A stretch of DNA of 64,000 nucleotides. Source: Geodermatophilus marinus (GTDB lineage: Bacteria > Actinomycetota > Actinomycetes > Mycobacteriales > Geodermatophilaceae). Location: positions 151,611 through 215,610 of the forward strand of contig NZ_QVQH01000003.1 of assembly GCF_003428645.1 (NCBI RefSeq), read 5' to 3'. A program made the translations under genes and the position numbers. Every line of letters starts with the position of its first letter. The stretch's first letter is position 1. The notes under the pieces were generated by a model. The model worked only from the letters and a program-made list of their open reading frames with translations, made no database searches and was not told the origin of the DNA. This document shows, in pieces, positions 44,193-54,628 of this stretch.

Positions 44193-45116
44193 TTACCCCT
44201 TGACGCTGCCGGCGAGCAGCCCGCGGACGAAGTAGCGCTGCAGGGCGAGGAAGACCACCAGCGGCAGCACGATCGACACGAAGGCGCCCGCGGAGAGCAG
44301 GTACCAGTCCGACCCGCGGGTGCCGGCGAGTTCCGCGACGCGGACGGTCAGCGGGACGACGTCCGGCGCCCCGCCGGCGAAGGTCAGCGCCACGAGCAGG
44401 TCGTTCCACACCCACAGGAACTGGAACACGCCGAACGCGGCGATGGCCGGCGTGAGCAGCGGCAGCAGCACCTGGAAGAAGATCTTCACGTGCCCGGCGC
44501 CGTCCATGCGCGCCGCCTCGACGAGGGAGGCGGGGATCTCCTTCATGAAGTTGTGCAGCAGGAAGATCGCCAGCGGCAGCGCGAAGATCGAGTGCGACAG
44601 CCAGATCGTCCAGAAGGACCCGGCCAGGCCCGTGTCGACGTAGAGGGTCAGCAGCGGGATGAGCGTGACCTGGATCGGAACGACCTGCAGCGCGAACACG
44701 GCGACGAAGAGGATGTTGCGGCCGGGGAACCTGATCCACGCGAACGCGTAGGCGGCCAGGAGCGCCAGGGTGATCGGGATGACCACCGCGGGCAGGGTGA
44801 TGACCAGCGAGTTGATGAACAGCGTCGCGAAGTCGTTGCCCCCGCCGAACAGCACCTCCTGGTAGTTCCGCAGGGTGAACAGCGGGTCGGTGACCACCGT
44901 CCACCAGCCGGAGCGGCGGATGTCCAGCTCGGTGCGGAAGGACGTGATGAACAGGCCCAGGGTCGGCACCGTCCACAGGACGGCGATGATGATCGCGATC
45001 GCCGACGCCGCCGGCGAGCTGAGCTTGGTCTTGGCGGTCACCGCCCGGCGCTCGGCCCGGGAGAGCTTGCGCTCCTGAGGGGGGACCGGGGCGGCGACGG
45101 GGGTCGTCGTGGTCAT
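44193..45116 (-). CDS. sugar ABC transporter permease, MalG/AglG type
   Basis: 307 residues with six predicted membrane segments. The ATPase-contact EAA loop is VEAARMDGAGHVKIFFQVLLPLLTP, placed before the last two segments, and QVVPIQVTLIPLL precedes it. The TAA stop borders a repeat element. The ATG overlaps the stop of the upstream permease gene as ATGA. With the binding protein and the other permease it forms an importer of a carbohydrate; the binding protein hints at an alpha-glucoside. No ATPase gene is in this operon; a UgpC/MsmK-type ATPase is encoded at 53477-54586. Confidence 0.92.
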   Translation of the reverse strand: MTTTTPVAAPVPPQERKLSRAERRAVTAKTKLSSPAASAIAIIIAVLWTVPTLGLFITSFRTELDIRRSGWWTVVTDPLFTLRNYQEVLFGGGNDFATLFINSLVITLPAVVIPITLALLAAYAFAWIRFPGRNILFVAVFALQVVPIQVTLIPLLTLYVDTGLAGSFWTIWLSHSIFALPLAIFLLHNFMKEIPASLVEAARMDGAGHVKIFFQVLLPLLTPAIAAFGVFQFLWVWNDLLVALTFAGGAPDVVPLTVRVAELAGTRGSDWYLLSAGAFVSIVLPLVVFLALQRYFVRGLLAGSVKG

Positions 45117-46102
45117 CGGATCTCCTCGGCCAGGCGCAGCTGGCGGACGTTGTAGGCGATGATCGGGATGACCAGCACGAAGAGCAGCACCGCGAGTGCC
45201 GCGCCGAGGCCGAAGTTGAACTGCCGGAAGGCCTGCACGTAGAACTCGTTGGCCACCACGCTGGTCCCGAACTGGCCACCGGTCATGGTCCGGACGACGT
45301 CGAAGACCTTGAGCGTCACGATGGCGACCGTCGTGAGGACGACGACCAGCGCGGGGCGGATGCTCGGCACGGTGACGTAGCGGAACATCTGCAGCCCGCT
45401 CACACCGTCGAGCCGGGCGGCCTCGACGATGTCGTCGGGGATGGCCTTGATCGCGGCGGAGAGCACCGTCATCGCGAAGCCGGCCTGGATCCAGACCATG
45501 ACGACGATCAGGTAGAAGGTGTTGGACGGCGCGCCGAGCAGGAACTGCCGGGGTTCCAGGCCGACCAGGACCAGCAGCTGGTTGAGCAGGCCGATCTGGT
45601 TCACGCCGGGCTGGTCGGGCCGGAACTCGTAGACGAACTTCCAGATGACCGAGGCGCCGACCATCGAGATGGCCATCGGCAGGAACACGAGGGCCTTGGC
45701 GAGCGACTCGAAGCGGGTGCGGTCGACCAGGTAGGCGTAGACCAGGCCGAGGCCGGTCGTCACCAGCGGGACCAGCACCACCCACAGGACGGTGTTGCGC
45801 AGCACGGTCTGGAAGTTGTCCTCGGTGAAGACCGTGGCGTAGTTGTCGAGCCCGACGAAGGCCGACCCGTCCCGGTCGTAGAACGACCCGCGGATCGTGG
45901 CCAGGGCCGGGTACACCAGGCCGACCAGGAGCAGCAGCAGCGTCGGGCCGAGGAAGCCGGCCGCCACGACCCACGTGGGGACCCTCCTGGGCCGGTCGAC
46001 CGCGAAGAGGATCGCGCCCATCACCGCCGCGAACAGCAGGACGGCGAAGGCCATCAGGGCGAACTTGTGCCCGGTGGAGTTCGCGTCGAGGAACCACTGC
46101 AC
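45113..46102 (-). CDS. sugar ABC transporter permease, MalF/AglF type
   Basis: 329 residues with eight or so hydrophobic segments; the first two (residues about 13-62) precede the six-helix core. The EAA loop is VEAARLDGVSGLQMFRYVTVP. A periplasmic-facing part includes FYDRDGSAFVGLDNYATVF. GTG start with GAGGT upstream; its stop overlaps the MalG-type gene start. It pairs with that permease to form the membrane channel of the importer. Confidence 0.92.
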   Translation of the reverse strand: MQWFLDANSTGHKFALMAFAVLLFAAVMGAILFAVDRPRRVPTWVVAAGFLGPTLLLLLVGLVYPALATIRGSFYDRDGSAFVGLDNYATVFTEDNFQTVLRNTVLWVVLVPLVTTGLGLVYAYLVDRTRFESLAKALVFLPMAISMVGASVIWKFVYEFRPDQPGVNQIGLLNQLLVLVGLEPRQFLLGAPSNTFYLIVVMVWIQAGFAMTVLSAAIKAIPDDIVEAARLDGVSGLQMFRYVTVPSIRPALVVVLTTVAIVTLKVFDVVRTMTGGQFGTSVVANEFYVQAFRQFNFGLGAALAVLLFVLVIPIIAYNVRQLRLAEEIR

Positions 46103-46222
46103 CGCTGGAGACCTCTTCTCGGGGAACGGGACGCCGGGGGGACCGTGGCAGCGCCGCGGTCCCCCCGGCTCCGGAGGGTGGCCGGGACCGCACCGGCCGG
46201 TGGCCGGTGCGGTCCCGCCCGG

Positions 46223-47611
46223 TCAGGACGTCGGCCAGGCGTTCTCGACGTCGGTGAGGACCGACTCGGTGGCCTCGTCGTTGGCGATCCAGTTGGTCAG
46301 CTCGGTCCACAGCGCGCCGGCGCCGATCTCACCGGGCATGAGGTCCGACCCGTCGAACCGGAAGACCGCCTCGGGGTCCTGGAACAGCTCGGCGGAGAGC
46401 TGGTCGATCGGCGAGACGAGGTTGTCGACCTCCAGGCCGGTGTTCGCGCTGACCCAGCCCGGGCCGGAGACCTGGGCCTTGATGTTGGCCCACTCCGGGG
46501 AGGAGAGGTAGGTCTGGAACGCCTGGGTGGCCGGGTCGTCGTTGAACGCCGCGGTGAACTCGCCACCGCCGAGCACCGGCGGGGTGCCGGCGTCGCCGAT
46601 GGGCGGCAGCGGGAAGGCGAAGACGTCGCCGTCCTCGGCGACCTCGGTGCCCTCCGGCCAGTTGGCCTGGTAGAAGGACGCCTGCCGGTGCATGAAGCAG
46701 CTGCCGTCCAGGATGGGCAGGCCGGCGTCACCGAACTCGGTCGACGCGATGGACTGCACCTCGCCGAGGCCGCCGTTGACGTACTCGGGGTTCTTGAGGA
46801 TCTCGCCGACGGTGTTCAGCGCCTCGACGATCTGCGGGTCGTTGAACGGGATCTCGTGGTTGACCCACTGGTCGTAGACCTCGGGGCCGGCGGTCCGCAG
46901 GACGACGTCCTCGAGCCAGTCGGTGGCCGGCCAGCCGGTGGCGTCACCGGAGCCGATGCCGGCGCACCACGGCGTGGCGCCGCCGGCTGCGATCTCGTCG
47001 GAGAGGGCGATCATCTCGTCCCAGGTCTGCGGGATCTCGTAGCCGGCCTCCTCGAAGGCCGCCGGCGAGTACCAGACGAAGGACTTGGCGTTCGCGCCCA
47101 GCGGCGCGGCGTAGAACTCGCCGTCGACGGAGCCGTAGCCCTTCCAGCTCTCGTCCCAGTACTCGTCGACGTTGGCCTCGACCTGCGCCGGGGCCGGGAC
47201 GACGTCGCCGGAGCGGACCAGGTTGGCCAGCAGGCCCGGCTGCGGGATGTAGGCGATGTCGGGCGCGTTGCCGCTCTGCGTGCGGACGACGAGCTGCGCC
47301 TCGAACTCGCGGGACCCCTCGTACTGCACGTCGACGCCCGTGCACTCCTCGAACGGCACGTACGAGTCGATGTGCGGCTGGTCCTCCGGGTCGACGATGG
47401 AGGTGTAGACGCTGACCGTCTCGCCCTCCAGGTCGCCGAACTCCTCGTAGGGCGCGCAGTCGATCTCCAGCTCGGAGGCGTCGGCGGTGCCGCCGCCCGT
47501 GGTGGCACCGCCGCCGCTGTCGGCGGTGTCGGCGCAGCCGGCCAGTGCCAGCACGACGCCCAGGCCACCGGCCAGGGCAGCCGTGCGCCGGCCTCTCGCG
47601 CGCATGGTCAT
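46223..47611 (-). CDS. sugar-binding lipoprotein of the ABC transporter, AglE-like
   Basis: 462 residues from the ATG at 47611, which has GGGAGGA four bases upstream. The signal peptide ends in the lipobox LALAGC, so the mature Cys is lipid-anchored. A Gly/Thr-rich spacer precedes the solute-binding domain (DLEGETVSVYTSIVDPEDQ, GNAPDIAYIPQPGLLANLV, WYSPAAFEEAGYEIPQTWDE). The DCAPYEEFGDLEGETV opening resembles alpha-glucoside binding proteins (AglE), but the sugar is not proven. It heads the operon binding protein, MalF-type permease, MalG-type permease. Confidence 0.9.
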   Translation of the reverse strand: MTMRARGRRTAALAGGLGVVLALAGCADTADSGGGATTGGGTADASELEIDCAPYEEFGDLEGETVSVYTSIVDPEDQPHIDSYVPFEECTGVDVQYEGSREFEAQLVVRTQSGNAPDIAYIPQPGLLANLVRSGDVVPAPAQVEANVDEYWDESWKGYGSVDGEFYAAPLGANAKSFVWYSPAAFEEAGYEIPQTWDEMIALSDEIAAGGATPWCAGIGSGDATGWPATDWLEDVVLRTAGPEVYDQWVNHEIPFNDPQIVEALNTVGEILKNPEYVNGGLGEVQSIASTEFGDAGLPILDGSCFMHRQASFYQANWPEGTEVAEDGDVFAFPLPPIGDAGTPPVLGGGEFTAAFNDDPATQAFQTYLSSPEWANIKAQVSGPGWVSANTGLEVDNLVSPIDQLSAELFQDPEAVFRFDGSDLMPGEIGAGALWTELTNWIANDEATESVLTDVENAWPTS

Positions 47612-47734
47612 TCGTCCTCCCGTGTCGTGGTGCATGCGCACCAGGTGCGCAGAGGGCGGCCACGCGGGGTCCGCGGTGACCGCCAGGGTGGCCGGACGAT
47701 AACCGTGCGCGACGGCTGTGCGGGTGACCTGCGA

Positions 47735-47748
47735 TGGAACCGTTATGA
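47735..47748. promoter_or_regulatory. LacI-family-like operator in the ABC transporter promoter
   Basis: TGGAACCGTTATGA fits the LacI/CcpA-type pattern TGNNANCGNTNNCA in all but one fixed position, with the central CG dyad AACCGTT. It lies about 125 bases before the binding-protein gene. No LacI-type regulator gene is in this window, so the assignment is tentative. Confidence 0.35.
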
Positions 47749-47837
47749 AGCACGCCCGTCACACGGCCGTGCACCACCCGGTCGGGGGAGACCGGGCGCG
47801 CCGCCGGCCGGGACCGGCCCCGGGCGGGCGGCGGGGA

Positions 47838-47843
47838 TAGGGT
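47838..47843 (+). promoter_or_regulatory. -10 element TAGGGT, leaderless
   Basis: TAGGGT lies exactly six bases before the GTG at 47850 with no ribosome-binding site, the same layout as at 11871. Confidence 0.6.
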
Positions 47844-47849
47844 CGCCGG

Positions 47850-48437
47850 GTGTTCCCGGCCGCCGTCGTCCTCGTCCTGGCCGGTCTCGGGCTGTTCGTC
47901 GCGGGGCTGGTGACCGGCACCGCCGTCCTCTTCTGGTCCGCCGCGGCCGCGGCCGCGCTCGCCGGCGTCCTGCTCGTGCTCGTCGGGCGCCGTGCCACCC
48001 GAGAGGCCACCCGGGAGGCCACCCGGGAGGCCACCCGGGAGGCCGACCGGGACGCCGCCCGCCGCGGCACCGAGCCGACGGCCGGGGGGCCGGACGCGCC
48101 GCGGCGGATGCGGCCGGCCGACCGCCCGCCGCCCCCGCCGCCCGAGCGCACCGGAGGGGCGTCCACGCCGGCCCGGCCGGCGGCGTCCGGGCCGGTGCCG
48201 CCGGAGGAGGACGCCGAGTTCACCGACCTGCTGGCGGTCATGGACAGCCGTGAGGAGGTCCGGGTGGTGCCCGGGGAGCCGCGCTACCACCTGGCGGGGT
48301 GCCCGCACGCGGAGGGGCGTCCCTCCGAGGGCCGGGCCCTGGCCGACGCCCGCGACGAGGGGCTCACCCCCTGCGCCGTGTGCCGGCCGGTCTCCTCGCT
48401 GGCGGCGCGGAGCCGCCGCGGGCCCGGCCGGGGCTGA
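47850..48437 (+). CDS. two-helix membrane protein with TREA repeats and Cys/His motif
   Basis: 195 residues; function unknown. Two hydrophobic helices (residues about 3-48) are followed by ATREATREATREATREAD, a short charged helix built from 12-base DNA repeats, then a Pro/Arg-rich disordered stretch. The C-terminal 60 residues carry RYHLAGCPHAEG and LTPCAVCRP, a C-H...C-x2-C arrangement seen in many actinobacterial membrane proteins and suggestive of a small zinc knuckle. It appears leaderless. It converges on ileS. Confidence 0.75.
   Translation: MFPAAVVLVLAGLGLFVAGLVTGTAVLFWSAAAAAALAGVLLVLVGRRATREATREATREATREADRDAARRGTEPTAGGPDAPRRMRPADRPPPPPPERTGGASTPARPAASGPVPPEEDAEFTDLLAVMDSREEVRVVPGEPRYHLAGCPHAEGRPSEGRALADARDEGLTPCAVCRPVSSLAARSRRGPGRG
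47995..48042 (+). repeat. 12-bp tandem repeats encoding TREA
   Basis: Four units of CCACCCGGGAGG (the first has GAG for GGG) begin at 47995, 48007, 48019 and 48031, keep the frame, and encode the TREA repeat of the membrane protein. Confidence 0.9.
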
Positions 48438-48479
48438 TCCGGCCGGACCGGCGGCTGACCCGGCCGGACCCGCCCGGGC

Positions 48480-51400
48480 TCAGCCGGTGGCCCGGGCCAG
48501 CCAGAACCGGGTGCCCCCGGGACCCGTGACCGGCTCACCGTCGCCCGGCGTCCCCGCGTGCACCCGGACGGCGAGGACCTCGGCCGCGACCTGCTCGGCG
48601 TGCTCGGACAGCGCCTCGGCGACGCGGGCGGCCGCGGGGGACCCGTCGGTGGCCCACCACAGCTCGATGCGGTCGCTGACGGCCAGCCCCGCCGCCTTCC
48701 GCGCCTCCTGCACCAGCCGGACCGCCTCGCGGACCAGCCCGGCCCGCTCCAGCTCGGGCGTCAGCTCCAGGTCCAGCGCCACCGTGAGCCCGGCGCCGCT
48801 GGCCACGGTCCAGCCCTCCCGCGGGGTCTCGGTGACCACCAGGTCGCCCTCGGCCAGGGGCACCGGCGCGCCGTCGACCTCGACGCTCGCCGTGCCCGCC
48901 CGGTAGGCGGCCACCAGCTCGGCCGGGTCGGCCGCCGCCACCGCCCGGGCGACGGCCTGCACCTGCCCGCCGAGCCGCCGGCCCACCGCCCGGAAGTCGA
49001 CCTTCACCCGGACGTCGACCAGCTCGGCCTCGACCGCGGAGAGGTCCAGCACCTCGGCCACGTTGAGCTCGTCGGCCACCTCGGCCACGAGGTCGCGCGG
49101 CAGCCCGGCCCAGCCCGGTGCCGCGACCAGCGCGCGGGCCAGGGGCTGCCGGGTGCGCACCTTCGCCGAGGTCCGGGCCGAGCGGCCCAGCTCGACCAGC
49201 CGCCGCACCAGGTCGACCTGCTCGACCAGGCGCGGGTCGCGAGCGCCCTCGTCGACGGCCGGCCAGGACGCCAGGTGCACCGAGTCGGGCACCTCCCCGA
49301 CCCCGGCCGCGGTCAGGCCCGGCACGACCGCGCGGGCCCAGACCTCCTCGGTCACGAACGGGGTGAAGGGCGCCATCATGCGGGTCAGCCCGTCGAGCAC
49401 CTCGTGCAGCGTGGCCAGCGCCGCCGGGTCGCCGTCCCAGAACCGCCGCCGGGAGCGGCGCACGTACCAGTTGGACAGGTCGTCGACGAACCCGGCCAGC
49501 AGCCGGCCGGCCCCGGCGGTGTCGAAGTCCTCGAGCGCCGCGGTGACGCCCTCGGTGACCGCGGCCAGCTCGGCCAGCGCCCAGCGGTCCAGCAGCGGCC
49601 GGTCGGCCCGGGCCGGCACGTCCGCCCCCGGCCCGCCCCACCGGTTGGTCTCGGCGTAGAGGGTGAAGAAGCTGGCGGTGTTCCAGTAGGTGAGCAGGAC
49701 CTTGCGGACCACCTCGGAGAGCGTCTCGTGCCCCACCCGGCGCGCCGACCAGGGCGACCCGCCGGCCAGCATGAACCAGCGGACGGCGTCGGCGCCGTGC
49801 CGGTCCATCAGCGGGATCGGCTCGAGGATGTTGCCCAGGTGCTTGCTCATCTTCCGGCCGTCCTCGGCCAGGATGTGGCCCAGGCAGAGCACGTTCTCGT
49901 ACGAGCTGCGCCCGAACACCAGGGTGCCGACCGCCATCAGCGAGTAGAACCACCCCCGGGTCTGGTCGATCGCCTCGCAGATGAACTGCGCCGGGTAGGC
50001 CGCCTCGAACTCCGCCTGGTCGCGGTAGGGCGCCCCCCACTGGGCGAACGGCATCGAGCCCGAGTCGTACCAGGCGTCGATGACCTGCGGCACCCGCCGG
50101 TAGGTGCCCTCCTCGCCGGGCAGGGTGAAGGTGACCTCGTCGATGAACGGGCGGTGCGGGTCGATCGAGGAGACGTCCCGCCCGGCCAGCTCCGAGAGCT
50201 CGGCCAGGGAGCCCACCGCGACGACCTTCGACGGGTCGGCGTCGTTGCGCCAGATCGGCAGGGGCGTGCCCCAGTAGCGGTCGCGGGACAGCGCCCAGTC
50301 GACGTTGTTGCGCAGCCAGTCGCCGTAGCGGCCCCACTGGATGGTCTGCGGGTACCACGTCGTGCGCTCGTTCTCGGCCAGCAGCTGGTCCTTCACCGCC
50401 GAGGTGCGGATGTACCAGGAGGGCAGCGCGTAGTACATCAGCGGCGTGTGGCAGCGCCAGCAGTGCGGGTAGCTGTGCTCGTAGCGCTGCTCGCGCCACA
50501 GCAGGCCCCGGGCCTGCAGGTCCTCCACCAGCGCGGGGTCGGCGGCCTTGAAGAAGTGCCTGCCGACCAGCGGGATCTCGGGCAGGAAGTGGCCGGTCGC
50601 GTCGACCGGGTTGACCACCGGCAGGCCGTAGGCCCGGCAGACGGCGAGGTCGTCGGCGCCGAACGCGGGGGACTGGTGGACCAGCCCCGTCCCGTCGTCG
50701 GTGGTCACGTAGTCGGCCAGGACGACGAAGTGGGTGTCCTGCCCCTCGGGGAACTCGACCAGCTCGAACGGCCGCCGGTAGTGCACCCGCTCCCAGTCCC
50801 GGCCGGTGGTGCGGGCCAGCACCTCACGCGGTGCCTCCGCGTCGAGGACGGCGTCGACGAGGGGCTCGGCGACGACGACCGTGCGCTGCTCGTCGCCGTG
50901 CGTCGTCCGGACCACCAGGTAGGTGACGTCGGGGTTGGCCGCGACCGCGGTGTTCGAGGGCAGCGTCCACGGCGTCGTCGTCCAGACGAGCAGGTCGGCC
51001 TTCCCGGCCCACTCCCCGCTGGTGACCGGCAGCCGGACGTACACCGACGGGTCGGTGATCGACTCGTAGCCCTGGGCGACCTCGTGGTCGGACAGCCCGG
51101 TGCCGCAGCGGGGGCAGTACGGCGCGACCCGGTGGTCCTCGACCAGCAGGCCCTTGTCGAAGACCTGCTTGAGCGACCACCAGACGCTCTGGACGTAGGA
51201 GGGGTCCATCGTCCAGTAGGCGGTGGTCAGGTCGACCCAGTAGCCCATGCGCCGGGTCAGGTCGGAGAAGTCGGCCACGTGCCGCTCCACCGACACGCGG
51301 CAGCGGGCGTTGAACTCCGCGATGCCGTAGCGCTCGATGTCGGGCTTGCCGGCGAAGCCCAGCTCCTGCTCGACGGCGATCTCGACCGGCAGGCCGTGGC

Positions 51401-51698
51401 AGTCCCAGCCGGCGCGGCGGGGCACGTGCCAGCCCTGCATGGTCTTGAACCGGGGGAACACGTCCTTGAACGCGCGCGCCTCGATGTGGTGGGTCCCCGG
51501 ACGGCCGTTGGCGGTCGGCGGGCCCTCGTAGAAGTTCCACTGCGGCCGGCCGGCCGAGGCCTCGAGCGAGCGGGCGAAGACCTTGTCGGCCTCCCACCGC
51601 CGCAGGATCTCCTGCTCGAGGGCGGGCAGGTCGACCTGGGGGGGCAGGGCGCGGAAGCGCCCCGGGGGCGTTGCGCTGGAGGGGCCGGGAGAACTCAC
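48480..51698 (-). CDS. ileS: isoleucyl-tRNA synthetase
   Basis: 1072 residues, the usual size. The HIGH motif appears as PPTANGRPGTHHIE (about residues 60-72), the editing domain (CP1) contains WTTTPWTLPSNTAVAANP, and KMSKS appears as DGRKMSKHLGNIL (near residue 616). HYPRCG-type zinc residues are seen in CPRCGTGLSDHE. The start is the GTG at 51698 with GGGAGG about ten bases upstream; longer extensions are low-complexity. It charges tRNA(Ile) with isoleucine. No T-box leader was recognised in the 115-base divergent gap. Confidence 0.96.
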   Translation of the reverse strand: MSSPGPSSATPPGRFRALPPQVDLPALEQEILRRWEADKVFARSLEASAGRPQWNFYEGPPTANGRPGTHHIEARAFKDVFPRFKTMQGWHVPRRAGWDCHGLPVEIAVEQELGFAGKPDIERYGIAEFNARCRVSVERHVADFSDLTRRMGYWVDLTTAYWTMDPSYVQSVWWSLKQVFDKGLLVEDHRVAPYCPRCGTGLSDHEVAQGYESITDPSVYVRLPVTSGEWAGKADLLVWTTTPWTLPSNTAVAANPDVTYLVVRTTHGDEQRTVVVAEPLVDAVLDAEAPREVLARTTGRDWERVHYRRPFELVEFPEGQDTHFVVLADYVTTDDGTGLVHQSPAFGADDLAVCRAYGLPVVNPVDATGHFLPEIPLVGRHFFKAADPALVEDLQARGLLWREQRYEHSYPHCWRCHTPLMYYALPSWYIRTSAVKDQLLAENERTTWYPQTIQWGRYGDWLRNNVDWALSRDRYWGTPLPIWRNDADPSKVVAVGSLAELSELAGRDVSSIDPHRPFIDEVTFTLPGEEGTYRRVPQVIDAWYDSGSMPFAQWGAPYRDQAEFEAAYPAQFICEAIDQTRGWFYSLMAVGTLVFGRSSYENVLCLGHILAEDGRKMSKHLGNILEPIPLMDRHGADAVRWFMLAGGSPWSARRVGHETLSEVVRKVLLTYWNTASFFTLYAETNRWGGPGADVPARADRPLLDRWALAELAAVTEGVTAALEDFDTAGAGRLLAGFVDDLSNWYVRRSRRRFWDGDPAALATLHEVLDGLTRMMAPFTPFVTEEVWARAVVPGLTAAGVGEVPDSVHLASWPAVDEGARDPRLVEQVDLVRRLVELGRSARTSAKVRTRQPLARALVAAPGWAGLPRDLVAEVADELNVAEVLDLSAVEAELVDVRVKVDFRAVGRRLGGQVQAVARAVAAADPAELVAAYRAGTASVEVDGAPVPLAEGDLVVTETPREGWTVASGAGLTVALDLELTPELERAGLVREAVRLVQEARKAAGLAVSDRIELWWATDGSPAAARVAEALSEHAEQVAAEVLAVRVHAGTPGDGEPVTGPGGTRFWLARATG

Positions 51699-51784
51699 GC
51701 CCCGAATCCTCCCACCCGGCCGGCACCCGCCGGCGGGCGCGCCCGGCCCCGGGGCGGCCGCCCGGGCCGGGCCGGGCGGTACGG

Positions 51785-51817
51785 GAGACTGTGCAGGTGG
51801 ACGGGCGGCACAGGTGA
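51785..51817 (+). promoter_or_regulatory. leaderless promoter with six-codon leader minigene
   Basis: GAGACT (51785-51790) lies six bases before a GTG at 51797, which opens a six-codon frame (VDGRHR) whose TGA at 51815 overlaps the antiporter GTG as GTGA. The spacing matches other leaderless starts here. It may set antiporter translation by termination-reinitiation. Confidence 0.4.
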
Positions 51818-53325
51818 ACACGACGGTCACCATCGCGCTCGCCGTCGGTGCCCTCGTCGTCCTCGTGGCCGCCGTCGCGCTGCGGCTGGCCGACCGCGTG
51901 GGGCTGCCCGGCCTGCTGCTCTACCTGGCCCTCGGCCTGCTGCTCGGCGAGAGCGGGCTGGGCATCGAGTTCGACGACGTCGACCTCACCCAGACGCTGG
52001 GCGTGGCCGCGCTCGTGGTCATCCTCGCCGAGGGCGGCCTCACCACCCGGTGGGGCGACCTGCGGCGGGCGGTGGGGCCGGGGCTGACCCTCGCGACCGT
52101 CGGCGTCGCGGTCAGCGTCGCGGTGACGGCGGCCATCTCGGTCTGGCTGCTCGACCTGTCGTGGGGGTTCGCCGTCCTGCTGGCCGCCGTGGTCAGCTCC
52201 ACCGACGCCGCCGCCGTGTTCGCCACCCTGCGCCGGCTGCCGCTGCCGCGCCGGCTGGCCGCGTCCCTGGAGGCCGAGAGCGGTCTCAACGACGCTCCGG
52301 TGATCCTGCTGGTCACGGTGCTCTCGGTCCAGCTGACCACCGGCGCGGCCGACTCGTGGTGGTGGGTGGCCGTCGACGTCGTGGTCCAGCTGGTCGGCGG
52401 TGCGGCGGTGGGCCTGGCACTGGGCGTGGCGGGTGCCTGGCTGCTGCGGCGGGTGGCGCTGCCCGTGGCCGGCTTCTACCCGCTGGCCACCCTCGCGCTG
52501 TGCGTGCTGGCGTTCGCGGCGGCCACGCTGGCCGCCACCTCCGGCATCGTCGCGGTCTACCTGTGCGGCCTGGTGCTGGGCAACGCCACCCTGCCGCACC
52601 GCGCCGCCAGCCTCGGGTTCGCCGAGGGCATGGCCTCGCTGGCCCAGATCGGGCTGTTCGTGATGCTGGGCCTGCTGGCCTCGCCGTCCCGGCTGGGGGA
52701 GGCGGTGCTGCCGGCGCTGCTCGTGGGCGGGGCGCTGCTGCTGGTGGCGCGGCCGCTGTCGGTGCTGCTCAGCGTGGTCTGGTTCCGCATGCCCCTGCGG
52801 CAGCAGGCGTTCCTGTCCTGGGCGGGGCTGCGCGGGGCGGTGCCCATCGTGCTGGCGACCTTCCCGGTCGCCGCCGGCGTGGACGGCGGGCTGCGCATCT
52901 TCGACACGGTGTTCGTGCTGGTCGTGGTCTTCACCCTGCTCCAGGGCTGGTCGCTGCCGTGGGTCGCCCGGCTGCTGCGCATCACCGCGCCGGTCACGCC
53001 GCGCGACATCGAGGTGGAGGCCGCCCCCCTGGAGGAGCTCGACGCGGAGCTCATGCAGCTGACGGTGCCGCCGGGTTCCCGGCTGCACGGCGTGTACCTG
53101 CCCGAGCTGCGGCTGCCCGAGGACGCCGCGGTGGTGCTCGTCGTCCGGGACGGGCGGGCCTTCGTCCCGGGCCCCACCACGCGGCTCGTGCGCGGGGACC
53201 AGGCGCTGCTGGTCTCGGCGCGGCAGTCCCGGCCGGAGGCCGAGCGCCGGCTGCGCGCGGTGAGCCGGGCCGGCCGGCTGGCGACGTGGCGCGGTGAGAC
53301 CGGGCGGCCCAGCGACGCGGACTGA
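51814..53325 (+). CDS. potassium/proton antiporter, CPA1 family (NhaP2/CvrA-like)
   Basis: 503 residues. About twelve membrane segments fill residues 1-395, with VVSSTDAAAVFATLRR and AESGLNDAPVILLV (the ND pair of CPA1 exchangers) at the ion site. A cytoplasmic TrkA_C-type domain follows (VPPGSRLHGVYLPELRLPEDAAVVLVVRDG split across residues 425-470), as in K+/H+ antiporters regulated by nucleotides. It exports cations in exchange for protons. The GTG at 51814 is the only start in frame before the first helix and overlaps the stop of a possible six-codon leader. Confidence 0.9.
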   Translation: MNTTVTIALAVGALVVLVAAVALRLADRVGLPGLLLYLALGLLLGESGLGIEFDDVDLTQTLGVAALVVILAEGGLTTRWGDLRRAVGPGLTLATVGVAVSVAVTAAISVWLLDLSWGFAVLLAAVVSSTDAAAVFATLRRLPLPRRLAASLEAESGLNDAPVILLVTVLSVQLTTGAADSWWWVAVDVVVQLVGGAAVGLALGVAGAWLLRRVALPVAGFYPLATLALCVLAFAAATLAATSGIVAVYLCGLVLGNATLPHRAASLGFAEGMASLAQIGLFVMLGLLASPSRLGEAVLPALLVGGALLLVARPLSVLLSVVWFRMPLRQQAFLSWAGLRGAVPIVLATFPVAAGVDGGLRIFDTVFVLVVVFTLLQGWSLPWVARLLRITAPVTPRDIEVEAAPLEELDAELMQLTVPPGSRLHGVYLPELRLPEDAAVVLVVRDGRAFVPGPTTRLVRGDQALLVSARQSRPEAERRLRAVSRAGRLATWRGETGRPSDAD

Positions 53326-53476
53326 TGGGGCTGACCGAGCCCGTCCGGGTGGGCCGGTCACCCGTCCGTGCCCGGCCGGTAACGGATCGGCCCCCAATGG
53401 GTCACCGGACCGTGGCGGGGGCCGGTCGTGCGTGTCACAGTCGTGCCCGACCTGTGCCGGGACGAGGAAGGACCCC

Positions 53477-54586
<1,110 letters not shown>

Positions 54587-54587
54587 C

Positions 54588-54626
54588 CGGCCGGGTGCCG
54601 CACCCCCGGGGTGCGGCACCCGGCCG
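54588..54626. terminator. bidirectional terminator between ugpC and mqo
   Basis: A 19-base perfect stem: CGGCCGGGTGCCGCACCCC (54588-54606) pairs with 54608-54626, with a loop of one nominal base (three or more in practice). It fills the gap between the convergent ugpC and mqo stop codons. Confidence 0.92.
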
Positions 54627-54628
54627 GG

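Noticed and set aside
48472..48497. GCCCGGGC dyad spanning the ileS stop as a terminator
   Set aside because: Eight-base arms of a very common GC palindrome with a 10-base loop; too weak to list as a feature.
51699..51813. Possible T-box riboswitch before ileS
   Set aside because: The gap is only 115 bases, shared with a divergent gene, and shows no T-box sequence or specifier-loop structure.
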